DNA of 40,886 nt, from assembly GCF_017873175.1 (NCBI RefSeq), contig NZ_JAGGJW010000027.1, positions 1-40,886 on the forward strand, read 5' to 3'. The translations under genes and the position numbers were made by a program. Positions 14,221 to 23,068 of this stretch are shown here, piece by piece (position 1 is the first letter of the stretch; each line of letters starts with the position of its first letter). This stretch comes from Neorhizobium petrolearium. Lineage in GTDB: Bacteria; Pseudomonadota; Alphaproteobacteria; Rhizobiales; Rhizobiaceae. A model generated the notes under the pieces. The model had not been told where the DNA came from and searched no databases. It saw nothing but the letters and a program-made list of their open reading frames with translations.

Positions 14221-14783
14221 TGTGCCGCCTCCGTCTTGCCCAGGAAAGACTGAATGGTCTCGGGTTCGACGACCCAGGCGTAGTTCAGTTCGTGCCGGAT
14301 CTTCCATTTGCCACCAGTGCATTCCCAGCCCAGCTGCGAGCGGCCATCAAAAGCGATCACCTTGCCGTCAAGACGATCAATGCGGCCAACGAAGCCAAGA
14401 GTCGTCGAAGCAACTGTGTCGCCGACGATTGCGTCATGGCCTCCGGTCAATCCGTGGCGAACGGATCGGGCGGCGTTCTGCAATGCCTCCCAGTTGGCGC
14501 CGTAGCGAGCCGAATTGTCAAAGAGCTGTGTGCTACCAGGCGCAAAATTGTCGTAGAAAACCCCCTTGGTGTTTTCCAGGTCGTAATATTTGTTCAGCTT
14601 TTCTGCGAACACGAATTTACCATCGCCTTCATGACGCTCCCAGCCCTTCATGATCCAGTCGGCATGGAGCGCGAGAGGAGCCTCGGCGCCTTCCCGGGGG
14701 CACGTGCTATCCTGTGCAGCGACAGGTCCGGCGCAGATCCCCAGAACCAATGCTGCTGCGAGCGTGATCTTGATGTTCGTCAT
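14217..14783 (-). CDS. Exported NTF2-like (SnoaL/DUF4440-type) protein
   Basis: The 188-residue protein starts with a Sec signal peptide (KITLAAALVLGICAGPVAA, predicted cleavage near residue 23). An NTF2-like domain follows: HADWIMKGWERHEG, the FAEKLNKYYDL segment, VGDTVASTTLGFVGRI and the final strand GKWKIRHELNYAWVV. NTF2-like periplasmic proteins bind small hydrophobic ligands or act as isomerases. GAAGGAG precedes the ATG. It heads the Atu4866-CMD-ORF-AraC series and is divergent from a LysR gene 143 bp away, which suggests LysR control. Confidence 0.82.
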   Translation of the reverse strand: MTNIKITLAAALVLGICAGPVAAQDSTCPREGAEAPLALHADWIMKGWERHEGDGKFVFAEKLNKYYDLENTKGVFYDNFAPGSTQLFDNSARYGANWEALQNAARSVRHGLTGGHDAIVGDTVASTTLGFVGRIDRLDGKVIAFDGRSQLGWECTGGKWKIRHELNYAWVVEPETIQSFLGKTEAAQ

Positions 14784-14863
14784 TGGAATATCTCCTTCGA
14801 TGATCGTTGTTTGTTGCCTGCCGTGCTGTGCGAGATGCGTTTGTCGGCCACGAGCAATAGGTA

Positions 14864-14879
14864 GACAAATTTGATTGTC
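14864..14879. promoter_or_regulatory. Inverted repeat in LysR divergent region (candidate LysR box)
   Basis: GACAA (14864-14868) and TTGTC (14875-14879) are inverted arms 6 bp apart around an AT-rich centre. It lies between the divergent LysR and NTF2-like genes, where LysR regulators usually bind. Confidence 0.45.
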
Positions 14880-14926
14880 GCTTGTATTCCCTTTCCGCTA
14901 ACGTGATTGGTTAGCAGGATGCGACA

Positions 14927-15826
14927 ATGACAATTGACCTAAACTTGGTGCCAGTGTTTCTGGCGGTCGCCGAAGAGGGGAACTTCAGGGCCGCGGCCGA
15001 CCGGCTGGGGGTTACACGCTCGGCCGTAAGCCAGGGCATCCGCCGGCTCGAGGATATCTGCGGCATCGCGCTCGTCAGCCGCACGACCCGTAGTGTGCGG
15101 CTGACCGAGGCGGGCAACCGCTTCCGCGAAACACTGTCCCAACCAATGGCAGAGGTCAGATCTGCGTTCGAGAATGTAGCGGGTGACGCAAGACCGAGCG
15201 GCTTGCTGCGGATCGCGGTGACATCGATTGCCGAACAGTTTTTGTCCGGCCCGCTGATCGCGTCCTTCGCTGAAGCCCATCCCCGCATCACGATCGACGT
15301 CACGGTGACCGACGACGTCTTTGACATTGTAGCTGCCGGCTTCGATGCGGGGGTCCGGCTGGGTGATGTGATCGAGCAGGACATGGTCGCGGTGCCACTG
15401 ACGAAAGAAGAGCGAGAAGTGGTCGTCGCGACGCCGCAATACTTCGAGGTCCACGGAATGCCCCGCCATCCTCGGGACCTCGTACGTCATCGCTGTATCG
15501 GTTGGCGACCGTCTCCCAGTGCTGCGCCGTACCGGTGGGAGTTCGAGGAGGATGGCATACCTCTCGACGTCGCCGTTGAGCCGCAAATCACCACCAACGA
15601 TCTGTATCTGATGATCCGGACTGCGCTCGCTGGCGGCGGTATTACATTTGCGCTGGAAGAGACGTTTCGTTCCTACATCGAACGAGGCGAGCTGATCACA
15701 GCGCTAGAGGACTATTTGCCCCCGTTTCCAGGGTTTTTCCTTTACTTCCCCAACCGCCGCAATATGGCGCCCAAGCTGCGAGCGCTCATTGACCACGTTC
15801 GTGCATTCAAACCGGCGTCATCCTAG
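14927..15826 (+). CDS. LysR-family transcriptional regulator
   Basis: The 299-residue protein is a standard LysR regulator. The winged HTH covers residues 1-60 (VPVFLAVAEEGNFRAAADRL, then GVTRSAVSQGIRRLE). The effector-binding domain extends from about 90 to 290, with RIAVTSIAEQFLSGPL and the FDAGVRLGDVIEQDMVAVPL segment of the CrgA/AaeR-like subgroup. It is divergent from the NTF2-like operon, which is its likeliest target. AGGAT precedes the ATG. Confidence 0.93.
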   Translation: MTIDLNLVPVFLAVAEEGNFRAAADRLGVTRSAVSQGIRRLEDICGIALVSRTTRSVRLTEAGNRFRETLSQPMAEVRSAFENVAGDARPSGLLRIAVTSIAEQFLSGPLIASFAEAHPRITIDVTVTDDVFDIVAAGFDAGVRLGDVIEQDMVAVPLTKEEREVVVATPQYFEVHGMPRHPRDLVRHRCIGWRPSPSAAPYRWEFEEDGIPLDVAVEPQITTNDLYLMIRTALAGGGITFALEETFRSYIERGELITALEDYLPPFPGFFLYFPNRRNMAPKLRALIDHVRAFKPASS

Positions 15827-16079
15827 CCGTCAGTCACCAGGGCACACTGGGTTTTGTGCCTCTGGTTGGACACGGATAATGCCCAGCTATTCGCTAATTC
15901 GGCCGGCCCGAACCAGGCCAAGGTGGCGCAGATTGGTGAGAATGGACACGCGGCTCCAGAAGGTCGAAAGCGGCAAGGCCCGCAGCGAAAACGACGTTCG
16001 TCACTATGGAAGAAGAGGGTGGTGTGCAGCCTCTTCACGGATCCGCATGTTTCGCCTTATTAGAGCCGGCTGTCAGACC

Positions 16080-17039
16080 TTAAGCGTAGTTGATGGGCAG
16101 CCAATCGTAATTAGTGCTGTCTTTGCGGACATGGCCAATGCCCGGAAAGGCGATATGCGCGCCTGCCACCAGATATTTGCCCTCCACCGCCTGCTTGAAC
16201 GCAGTGTCGCGTGCAAACACGGCGGCTTTCTGGTCGATATCGAATTCGATGGCGACGCCGGGTTCATCGAACTGCAGGATATCGCCATGGGTGATGTCGC
16301 CCCAGAATACGATCTTCTGGCCTTCACTTTCCAGCGTGATGGCACTGTGGCCCGGCGTATGTCCCGCATAAAGAATGGAACCAAGACCGGGAACAGGCGC
16401 TGCGTTATCCGCGAAGGTTTCGAATTTTCCGGCTTCCACGTATGGCGTCACGCACTGATCCGCCTCGCCGAAATGCTGCTTTACTATGCCTGTCGCCGCC
16501 TTGGCGTTTGCCGCATTCAGCCAGAATTTTGCCTCTCGTTCATTGACCCGCAAGGTGGCGTTCGAGAAGGTGCGTTTGCCTTTGCTCATCAACCCGCCGG
16601 AGTGATCGGTATGAATATGGGTGAGAACGACGTCGTCGATCTCATCCAGCTTGTAACCGGATGCCTCAATGTTCGAAGCGAGCCTGCCGAGTGAGGGGCC
16701 CAGATAGGTACCGGTGCCCGCGTCAATCAGCACCAGTCTTTCGCCGGTGTTGACCAGGAACGCGTTGACGGAAGTTGGTACCATTTCGGGCAGAAAGGCA
16801 TCATTCAAAGCGCCCTGCGCGTGTCGTTCGCTCGTGTTGGTGTAGAGCTTGGCGAGCGGCAGGGCGATGGTGCCGTCCGACAGGGCAGTGACCTCTACGG
16901 AGCCGATCTTAAGCCGGTAGAAACCCGGTGCCTGAACAGCGGCATAAGGTGCCTTGGCGAAGACGATTGATGGTGCGACGAAGGGTGCTGTGACGAGGCC
17001 GGTCAGAGCGCTTTTGAGAATGGAACGACGGGATGGCAT
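16080..17039 (-). CDS. Tat-exported metallo-beta-lactamase-fold hydrolase
   Basis: The 319-residue protein has a twin-arginine signal (PSRRSILKSALTGLVTAPFV) and an MBL-fold domain. The zinc motif THIHTDHSGG gives the HxHxDH ligands; later ligands are GHTPGHS, GD in FWGDITHGD, and AHIAFPG. It is likely a periplasmic hydrolase; the quorum-quenching lactonase and AttM-like groups share this fold, but substrate is not determinable. Start 17039 was chosen because AAGGAGC lies 7 bases before it and the Tat motif follows at once. It is divergent from a LysR regulator. Confidence 0.88.
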   Translation of the reverse strand: MPSRRSILKSALTGLVTAPFVAPSIVFAKAPYAAVQAPGFYRLKIGSVEVTALSDGTIALPLAKLYTNTSERHAQGALNDAFLPEMVPTSVNAFLVNTGERLVLIDAGTGTYLGPSLGRLASNIEASGYKLDEIDDVVLTHIHTDHSGGLMSKGKRTFSNATLRVNEREAKFWLNAANAKAATGIVKQHFGEADQCVTPYVEAGKFETFADNAAPVPGLGSILYAGHTPGHSAITLESEGQKIVFWGDITHGDILQFDEPGVAIEFDIDQKAAVFARDTAFKQAVEGKYLVAGAHIAFPGIGHVRKDSTNYDWLPINYA

Positions 17040-17064
17040 GGATTTGCTCCTTACGTGAGGGTGC

Positions 17065-17083
17065 GGAACGGCTTGCAAGTTCC
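17065..17083. promoter_or_regulatory. Inverted repeat between MBL hydrolase and LysR genes
   Basis: GGAAC (17065-17069) pairs with GTTCC (17079-17083), and an internal palindrome CTTGCAAG lies at 17072-17079. It sits in the 93-bp divergent region, where LysR-type binding would be expected. No further support is visible. Confidence 0.3.
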
Positions 17084-17132
17084 TGCCCATCAGCTAAGGA
17101 TGCTTCGGTCAGCAATCAAATCGATACCGCTC

Positions 17133-18089
17133 ATGCACGTCATCGATCATTTCAATCTTCGTTCCTTTGATCTCAATCTTCTCGTCGCTTTCGATGCGAT
17201 GATGGAAGAGATGAGCGTCACCCGGGCAGCCCAGCGGCTGAAAATTCAGCAGCCTGCGATGAGCCACAACATAGCGACCCTGCGCACGCTGTTTCAGGAT
17301 GAGCTTTTCATCCGTGTCGGTCAGGTGATGAAGCCAACCGCACGGGCGCTCAATTTGTCCGGCCCGGTACGGCAGGCTCTGCGGCAGGCGCAGGCGGCCG
17401 TGTTGATGGCGGCGGATGCATTCGATCCAGCCACCGAGCAACGCACATTCAGGCTGGGGCTTTCCAGCGAGGTGGAACTGCTATTGCTGCCCGATCTGAC
17501 GGCGCGGTTGCGGGATATCGCGCCGGGCATCCGTATTCTCGCCCGCGGTGGTGATGCGCAGGAGGTCGACGCGATGCTGGATGCGGGTGTCATCGATTTG
17601 TCTGTGGGGTGCAGTTATCTGCCCGACTCACGGCACCATAGCGAGCCCCTGTATCAGTCCAGCGTATTGTGCTGTTTCAACCCGCAGCTACTGAACCTTT
17701 CCAACCCAGTGAGCCGCAATGACTATATGGCCGCACAGCACGCGGTGATCTCACAAACCGACAGCCTTCATGGCTGCGTTAAGGATGCGCTGGAACATGC
17801 AGGTGCAGACCTGGAAGTCGTGGCGGCAGCTCCCGATTTCATGTCGATATTGGCCACCGCGCGTTCATCTGCAGTGATTGCCACCGTATCTTCGCGCATC
17901 GCGCTTCGTTATGGGCCGCTATTGGGGCTCGAGGTCAGTCCGCTGCCACTGGCGCTTTCTTTCCCACCGGTGGCAATGGTTTGGCCGCTCCACATGCACA
18001 CCGATCTGGGCTGCGCATGGTTGCGGCAGCAAATCCGTGAGGCGATGCTAAGGACGAACGAGAGCATAGTCGCGGATATTGCAGCGTGA
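17133..18089 (+). CDS. LysR-family transcriptional regulator
   Basis: From the ATG at 17133 the protein is 318 residues. It opens with FNLRSFDLNLLVAFDAMMEE and MSVTRAAQRLKIQQPAMSHN, the HTH form seen in the NodD/PcpR-like LysR subgroup. The effector domain begins near TFRLGLSSEVELLLLPDL. In-frame ATGs at 17055 and 17100 would extend it, but 17133 aligns best with family starts; no strong ribosome-binding site marks any of them. The divergent MBL hydrolase gene is the probable target. Confidence 0.9.
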   Translation: MHVIDHFNLRSFDLNLLVAFDAMMEEMSVTRAAQRLKIQQPAMSHNIATLRTLFQDELFIRVGQVMKPTARALNLSGPVRQALRQAQAAVLMAADAFDPATEQRTFRLGLSSEVELLLLPDLTARLRDIAPGIRILARGGDAQEVDAMLDAGVIDLSVGCSYLPDSRHHSEPLYQSSVLCCFNPQLLNLSNPVSRNDYMAAQHAVISQTDSLHGCVKDALEHAGADLEVVAAAPDFMSILATARSSAVIATVSSRIALRYGPLLGLEVSPLPLALSFPPVAMVWPLHMHTDLGCAWLRQQIREAMLRTNESIVADIAA

Positions 18090-18177
18090 TGTTCCATAAA
18101 GATCGGTATGTCTTTCATGGCCTTGCCTTGAAGGGATAGGAACCGGCGACGCCCCACTGCACTGCGCGCGCACTAAA

Positions 18178-18300
18178 CTCCTAGCCTTACTCCATCTTTC
18201 GAGTGCGACAGGTTGATCCGGGGAGCATATTCGAGGCTGAACTGAATCGGACTTTCATAGCCTGCATCGAATGCTAAGGGCGTGGCACTGCTTTCACCGT
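18178..18300 (-). pseudogene. C-terminal remnant of an AraC-family regulator
   Basis: On the minus strand this stretch encodes FDAGYESPIQFSLEYAPR followed by a short tail and TAG. GYESxxQFSREY is the second-HTH signature of AraC regulators; the intact copy at 34248-35282 has VGYESASQFSREYSRTFG. No N-terminal part is present. It lies between the convergent LysR and iolB genes and marks an old rearrangement at the edge of the inositol cluster. Confidence 0.6.
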
Positions 18301-18335
18301 AAGAAGATTAGTCATCCCCGTACCACCTGGCTCAA

Positions 18336-19133
18336 TTACTTCATCAACCACTCATGATCCGCATCGGCCTGGAAGCGCCATGCACGGCGCGGCCCTGCCA
18401 TCACGTTGAGATAATACATCTCGTATCCGTAGGGCGCCCCACAGGGATGATGACCACGAGGAACAAGCACCACATCGTGGTTTTTCACTGCCATCGTCTC
18501 ATCAAGAGACCCGTCTTCCGTGTACACCCGCTGGACGCCGAAGCCCTGGGGTGGATTGAGGCGATGATAATAGGTCTCCTCAAGATAAGTGATGCGAGGA
18601 AAATCGTCCTCGTCGTGTCTGTGGCTGGGATAGGACGACCAATGACCTGTGGGCGTGAATACTTCCGTCACCAGCAGGCTGTCGCAGTAGTCCTCGGCCT
18701 CCATGGCGATGTTGTTGATATAGCGTGCATTCGAACCTTCGCCGCGCTGGGTAAGGCTAATACCATCAGGGCCGATGCGGCGGGCGGCACGGCCGCCCCT
18801 TCCTGGTGCCAGGCACACAGCGATCGTGCAGTCGGTCGTCGCTTTCGCCTCCCACTGCGTTCCGTTCGGAACGTAGAGGCAATGAGGCGGCGTCTTCTCG
18901 AACACGTCCATGCGATCGCCAAGCTTGCCCCAGTCCTTATCCGCAGCGGTAAAGATCGCTTTTCCCTCCACCATCACCAGGATCGCTTCCATCGCTCCGG
19001 TGGACTCGGTGGCGCTCTCCCCGGCCCGTAGGCGGTAGAGCGAGAAGCCGACATAGCGCCATCCCGCCCCGGCCGGCGTGATCTCATGGATCTTCCCATG
19101 GTCACCGAAAGGCTTGCGAATGAGATTTGCCAT
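18336..19133 (-). CDS. iolB: 5-deoxy-glucuronate isomerase
   Basis: The 265-residue protein is IolB of the myo-inositol pathway. IolB isomerises 5-deoxy-D-glucuronate to 2-deoxy-5-keto-gluconate in the cytosol. The two-cupin fold is visible. The C-terminal cupin has the metal-binding SSYPSHRHDEDDFPR motif with its His residues, followed by EETYYHRLNPPQGFGVQRVY and the LVPRGHHPCGAPYGYEMYYL segment. GGGAAAGGG precedes the ATG. It is the last gene of the minus-strand cluster, 20 bp after iolD. Length is typical for the family. Confidence 0.96.
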   Translation of the reverse strand: MANLIRKPFGDHGKIHEITPAGAGWRYVGFSLYRLRAGESATESTGAMEAILVMVEGKAIFTAADKDWGKLGDRMDVFEKTPPHCLYVPNGTQWEAKATTDCTIAVCLAPGRGGRAARRIGPDGISLTQRGEGSNARYINNIAMEAEDYCDSLLVTEVFTPTGHWSSYPSHRHDEDDFPRITYLEETYYHRLNPPQGFGVQRVYTEDGSLDETMAVKNHDVVLVPRGHHPCGAPYGYEMYYLNVMAGPRRAWRFQADADHEWLMK

Positions 19134-19153
19134 GGACTACCCTTTCCCTATCG

Positions 19154-20995
19154 TCAGTTCATCAGACGCTGGAGCGCACGATTGGTGTTGTAGTGGGCAC
19201 GGGCCTTTTCGAGGCGCTCCGGCCCACCCACCTGCGGCACCGCAACGTCCCACCAGTACCCGCCCGCGCCCGTGCCGCTCACGGCCTCGGTGTCGATCAC
19301 GATGACGGTCGGTTTGGTGCGCCCCCGTGCCGCGACGATGCGCGCTTCGAAATCGGCAATGCCTAATGCCTTTTCGGCATGGGCGCCCATTGAGGCGGCG
19401 TGCGCGACGAAATCGATCTCCGGCTGGTCCTCGATGTTCGAGTCCTTGTACATATTGTTGAATTCGGCGCCGCCACATTCCTGTTGCAGCCGGTTGATGC
19501 ACCCGTAGCCGCGGTTGTCGGTCAGCACGACCGTGAAGGGCACGCGCATCATGACAGCCGTCGCGAGTTCGGAATTGGCCATCATGTAGCTACCGTCGCC
19601 GACGAAGCAGATAACTTCCTTGGACGGGTCGGCCAGCCGTATCCCCATGGATCCCGCAACTTCGTAGCCCATGCAACTGTAGCCATATTCCATATGGTAG
19701 CCATTGCGCGCGGATTGCCACAATACCTGAAGCGCGCCGGGCATGGTGCCGGCGGCGCACATGGCCACTGTGTCGTCCGTTGCCACGCGCTGCACCGCGC
19801 CGATGACTTGCGCATCGCTCGGCAGCATGTTCACCTGTTCGTCGGCGGGAGCGGCGGTCACGGCTTTGACGGTTTCCAGCCAGGCGGCACGACTGCCCTT
19901 GTCCGGAGCCGGCGCGCGATAGCCGCCAAGCCCGAGAGAAATTCGTTCGAGCGTCAACTTGGCATCCCCGACAACACCGACCGCGCCGTGTTTGGAGGCA
20001 TCGTAGCCATGAAGGTTGATGCTGAGGAGGTGGCAGCTATCATTTCTGAACAGCGTCCAAGACCCTGTGGTGAAGTCCTGAAAGCGCGTACCGACGCCAA
20101 TGACGAGATCTGCCTCGGCGCACAGCCGGTTGGCGCAATCCGAACCGGTGACACCGGGGGAACCGAAATTCAGATCGTCGCTTGCCGGATTCGCGCCCTT
20201 ACCGGCCTGCGTTTCCACGAAGGCGATGTCATGTCTGCGTGCGAAGTCGGCGAGCACCTGTTCGGCGCCGGAATAGAGCACACCGCCGCCGGATACAATC
20301 ACGGGCGCCTTCGCCGCGCGGATCATGCGGATCGCATCTTCGACCTCGCTTGCGTCGGCTTCCGGGCGGCGGATGCGCCAAATCCGGGGTTCAAAAAAGG
20401 CGACGGGCCAGTCCCAAGCCTCGGATTGAACATCCTGGCAGAAGGCCAGCGTTACCGGGCCACAATTGGCCGGATCGGTCATGACCCGCAGGGCGCGTGG
20501 AAGCGCCGTCAGAAGGTGTTCCGGCCGCATGATCCGGTCGAAGTAGCGGCTGACGGGGCGGAAGCAGTCATTGGCGCTAACCGTGCCATCGTCAAAGTCT
20601 TCGATCTGTTGGAGAACGGGATCAGGACGGCGGTTGGCAAAAATGTCGCCGGGGATAAGCAACACCGGCAGGCGGTTGACATGCGCCAAAGCTGCCGCCG
20701 TCACCATATTGGTCGCGCCCGGACCGATCGAAGAGGTGACGGCCATGGCCTTGCGACGACGCTTCTGCTTGGCATAGGCGATCGCAGCATGCGCCATTGT
20801 CTGTTCGTTCTGGCCGCGCCAGGTCGGCAGTTTTTCGCCGATACCGTGCAGGGCCTCTCCCATGCCTGCGACATTACCATGGCCGAAGATGGCCCAGACG
20901 CCCTCGATGAACCGCTCCCCGTCCTCGTTCATCTGAACCGAAAGCCAGCGGACCAGGGCCTGCGCTGCCGTCAGGCGAATAGTTTGTCTCGTCAT
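19154..20995 (-). CDS. iolD: 3D-(3,5/4)-trihydroxycyclohexane-1,2-dione acylhydrolase
   Basis: The 613-residue ThDP-dependent enzyme opens the inositol ring: it hydrolyses the trihydroxycyclohexane dione to 5-deoxy-glucuronate. The N-terminal pyrimidine-binding domain carries the catalytic Glu in GQNEQTMAHAA. The central domain contains PVIVSGGGVLYSGAEQVL. The C-terminal ThDP/Mg motif runs from GDGSYMMANSELATA to TDNRGYGCINR. GAGGAG precedes the ATG. It sits 14 bp after iolC and 20 bp before iolB. A long open frame on the opposite strand is a codon-bias shadow. Confidence 0.96.
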   Translation of the reverse strand: MTRQTIRLTAAQALVRWLSVQMNEDGERFIEGVWAIFGHGNVAGMGEALHGIGEKLPTWRGQNEQTMAHAAIAYAKQKRRRKAMAVTSSIGPGATNMVTAAALAHVNRLPVLLIPGDIFANRRPDPVLQQIEDFDDGTVSANDCFRPVSRYFDRIMRPEHLLTALPRALRVMTDPANCGPVTLAFCQDVQSEAWDWPVAFFEPRIWRIRRPEADASEVEDAIRMIRAAKAPVIVSGGGVLYSGAEQVLADFARRHDIAFVETQAGKGANPASDDLNFGSPGVTGSDCANRLCAEADLVIGVGTRFQDFTTGSWTLFRNDSCHLLSINLHGYDASKHGAVGVVGDAKLTLERISLGLGGYRAPAPDKGSRAAWLETVKAVTAAPADEQVNMLPSDAQVIGAVQRVATDDTVAMCAAGTMPGALQVLWQSARNGYHMEYGYSCMGYEVAGSMGIRLADPSKEVICFVGDGSYMMANSELATAVMMRVPFTVVLTDNRGYGCINRLQQECGGAEFNNMYKDSNIEDQPEIDFVAHAASMGAHAEKALGIADFEARIVAARGRTKPTVIVIDTEAVSGTGAGGYWWDVAVPQVGGPERLEKARAHYNTNRALQRLMN

Positions 20996-21009
20996 GTTCA
21001 GAACTCCTC

Positions 21010-22938
21010 TTAGGCGCTGCGACTTTTGCGTTGTCCCGTTCCGACCGCTTCTCGCGCCTCATCCCATATGTCGCAAAGACGTCGATAGCGTCTCTCCATA
21101 TCGATCACCGCCGCGTCGTCACCGATCGTGCCGGCGAACCAATTGCGCGCAACCTCGCCGAAGATCGTCCTGCCAACTGCAAATCCCTTGACGAGATCGT
21201 AGCCCGCCGCCACTTGGAAACTCTCAGCGAGCACATCTTCCGGTGCGTCGAGACCCAGCACGACAATACCGCGTACATGGGGGTCGTGATCGTGAATGGC
21301 CTGGCAGGTTTGGCTCCACGCTTCATGCGTAGCCATCGGCTCCAGTTTCCACCAGTCGGGATAAATGCCGATCTCATAGAACCGTCTGATCAAGGCTGCG
21401 GTAGTCGTGTCATCCACCGGACCGACCTTCGACGGGATGATTTCCAGCAGGAATTCGAGTCGACTGCGCCTAGCTGCATGGAACAGCCGCGTGACGACAG
21501 CCTCCTGCTTCTCACGCATCTCCGACGTGTCGGTCGGGTGGCAGAAGCAAAGGACCTTCACGACATTTTCAAGCGGCCATTCCGCGAGCGCACCGTAGTC
21601 ACGGCCGAGTTCCGGCTCCAGCAACAACGGGCGGGACGCCGGCCATTCTACCGGGCGCCCGATCCACAACCCCGAACCCGATGCCGCATGCAGGGCATTA
21701 CGACCAAGGCGGTTGTCGCATAAGATACCGTAGCCGGGTTGGCCATCTTGCACCTGCAACGCGGCCTTCAGGCAAAGTTCTTTGAACGCGCCTATGCGTT
21801 CAGCCGTAGCGCCTTCGATAGCTTCCAATTGAATGCGATGGTCGAAGGCGAACACCCGCATGACCGGCCAATCGCCTCGCCGGTTTGTGGACCAATGCAG
21901 TTGTTCCAGAACCTTGTCATGTCTCAAGGCTTTTTCGACCACGCCACGATCGAGGAAGAACTTCAACTCCTCCAGCGAGGGATAGGAGGGTGTGCAGCCG
22001 TGGCGGCTGACGGCAAAAGCCCCGCAGGCATTTGCATATTCGAGCGTCCTTGCCCATGTCTCATCATCAAGCCAGCCCTTCAACAGGCCGGCCATGAAGC
22101 CGTCACCGGCGCCCAGAACGTTGAACACTTCAATAGGGAAACCCCGACCGCTGATCGCCTCGTCCAGGGAGTCCGGAACAGCACCGGTAATGGCAACCGC
22201 ACCTGCCGCACCGCGCTTGCAGATCAGGACGGCAGGCGTCCGTTCGCGAACGGCCCGCAAAGCTTCGATCGTGTCAGCCGAACCACCGGCAATGTGGAAT
22301 TCCTCTTCCGTTCCGACGATCAGGTCGAACAGCGGCAGGTGGCTCTGCAGTCTGGCGGTGACGGCTGCACTTTCAATATAGCGGCTCTCACCGTCTCCAT
22401 GACCGGCCAAGCCCCAGAGATTGGGACGGTAGTCGATATCGAGACCGGTGCGGGCGCCACTCCTACGGGCTAAGGTCAACGCCTTCACCACGGCTGCCTC
22501 CGTTCTGGGATGGCTTAGATGCGTACCCGTCGCGACTACGGCGCGGGCTTCGGCGATAAAATTCTCGTCCATGTCGTCTTCCGAAAGCGCCATGTCGGCA
22601 CAGTTCTCACGGTAGAAGATCAGCGGAAAATGATCCTCGTCACGGATGCCCAGCAATACCAGCGCCGTCAGCCGTTCCGGATCGGTCACCACGCCGCGGA
22701 TATCGACACCCTCGCGCTGGAGTTCCTCGCGAATGAACCGGCCCATATGCTCATTGCCGACACGCGTGATCAATGCCGATCTGAGCCCGAGGCGCGCAGC
22801 ACCTGCGGCGATGTTTGTCGGCGAACCTCCGAGATATTTCTGGAACGACGCCATATCCTCCAGCCGTCCTCCAACCTGTGCTCCGTAGAGATCAACCGAG
22901 GAGCGTCCGATTGTGATAAGATCGAGAGACTTGTTCAT
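21010..22938 (-). CDS. iolC: Bifunctional 5-dehydro-2-deoxygluconokinase / DUF2090 aldolase
   Basis: The 642-residue protein joins two enzymes. Residues 1-320 or so are a PfkB-type sugar kinase, IolC: GGSPTNIAAGAARLG is the first PfkB motif and FNVLGAGDGFMAGLLKGW the second, with the catalytic Asp. It phosphorylates 2-deoxy-5-keto-gluconate. From about 335 a DUF2090 domain (VFAFDHRIQLEAI, then GILCDNRLGRNAL, ending with KGFAVGRTIFGEVARNW) forms an aldolase-type barrel. In rhizobia this fusion is thought to replace the separate aldolase IolJ. GGAGA precedes the ATG. Confidence 0.95.
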   Translation of the reverse strand: MNKSLDLITIGRSSVDLYGAQVGGRLEDMASFQKYLGGSPTNIAAGAARLGLRSALITRVGNEHMGRFIREELQREGVDIRGVVTDPERLTALVLLGIRDEDHFPLIFYRENCADMALSEDDMDENFIAEARAVVATGTHLSHPRTEAAVVKALTLARRSGARTGLDIDYRPNLWGLAGHGDGESRYIESAAVTARLQSHLPLFDLIVGTEEEFHIAGGSADTIEALRAVRERTPAVLICKRGAAGAVAITGAVPDSLDEAISGRGFPIEVFNVLGAGDGFMAGLLKGWLDDETWARTLEYANACGAFAVSRHGCTPSYPSLEELKFFLDRGVVEKALRHDKVLEQLHWSTNRRGDWPVMRVFAFDHRIQLEAIEGATAERIGAFKELCLKAALQVQDGQPGYGILCDNRLGRNALHAASGSGLWIGRPVEWPASRPLLLEPELGRDYGALAEWPLENVVKVLCFCHPTDTSEMREKQEAVVTRLFHAARRSRLEFLLEIIPSKVGPVDDTTTAALIRRFYEIGIYPDWWKLEPMATHEAWSQTCQAIHDHDPHVRGIVVLGLDAPEDVLAESFQVAAGYDLVKGFAVGRTIFGEVARNWFAGTIGDDAAVIDMERRYRRLCDIWDEAREAVGTGQRKSRSA

Positions 22939-23068
22939 TTCGTTCTCCGTAAATGCCGCAGAGCGGTCGACGGTCTAAGCAGGACACAGCTTTCCCACCG
23001 GGCGACAGGGTCACGCGGGTGATCTGGCATTGGCATCGGCCAGAGATGCGCTGAAGGCGACTCCAGAC

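Noticed and set aside
15854..16063. Small ORFs between the convergent LysR and MBL genes
   Set aside because: No motif or ribosome-binding site; the region is simply a convergent intergenic gap.
19400..21013. 537-codon open frame on the + strand
   Set aside because: It is fully antisense to iolD, whose ThDP motifs are unmistakable. It has no family motifs and reflects GC-rich codon bias.
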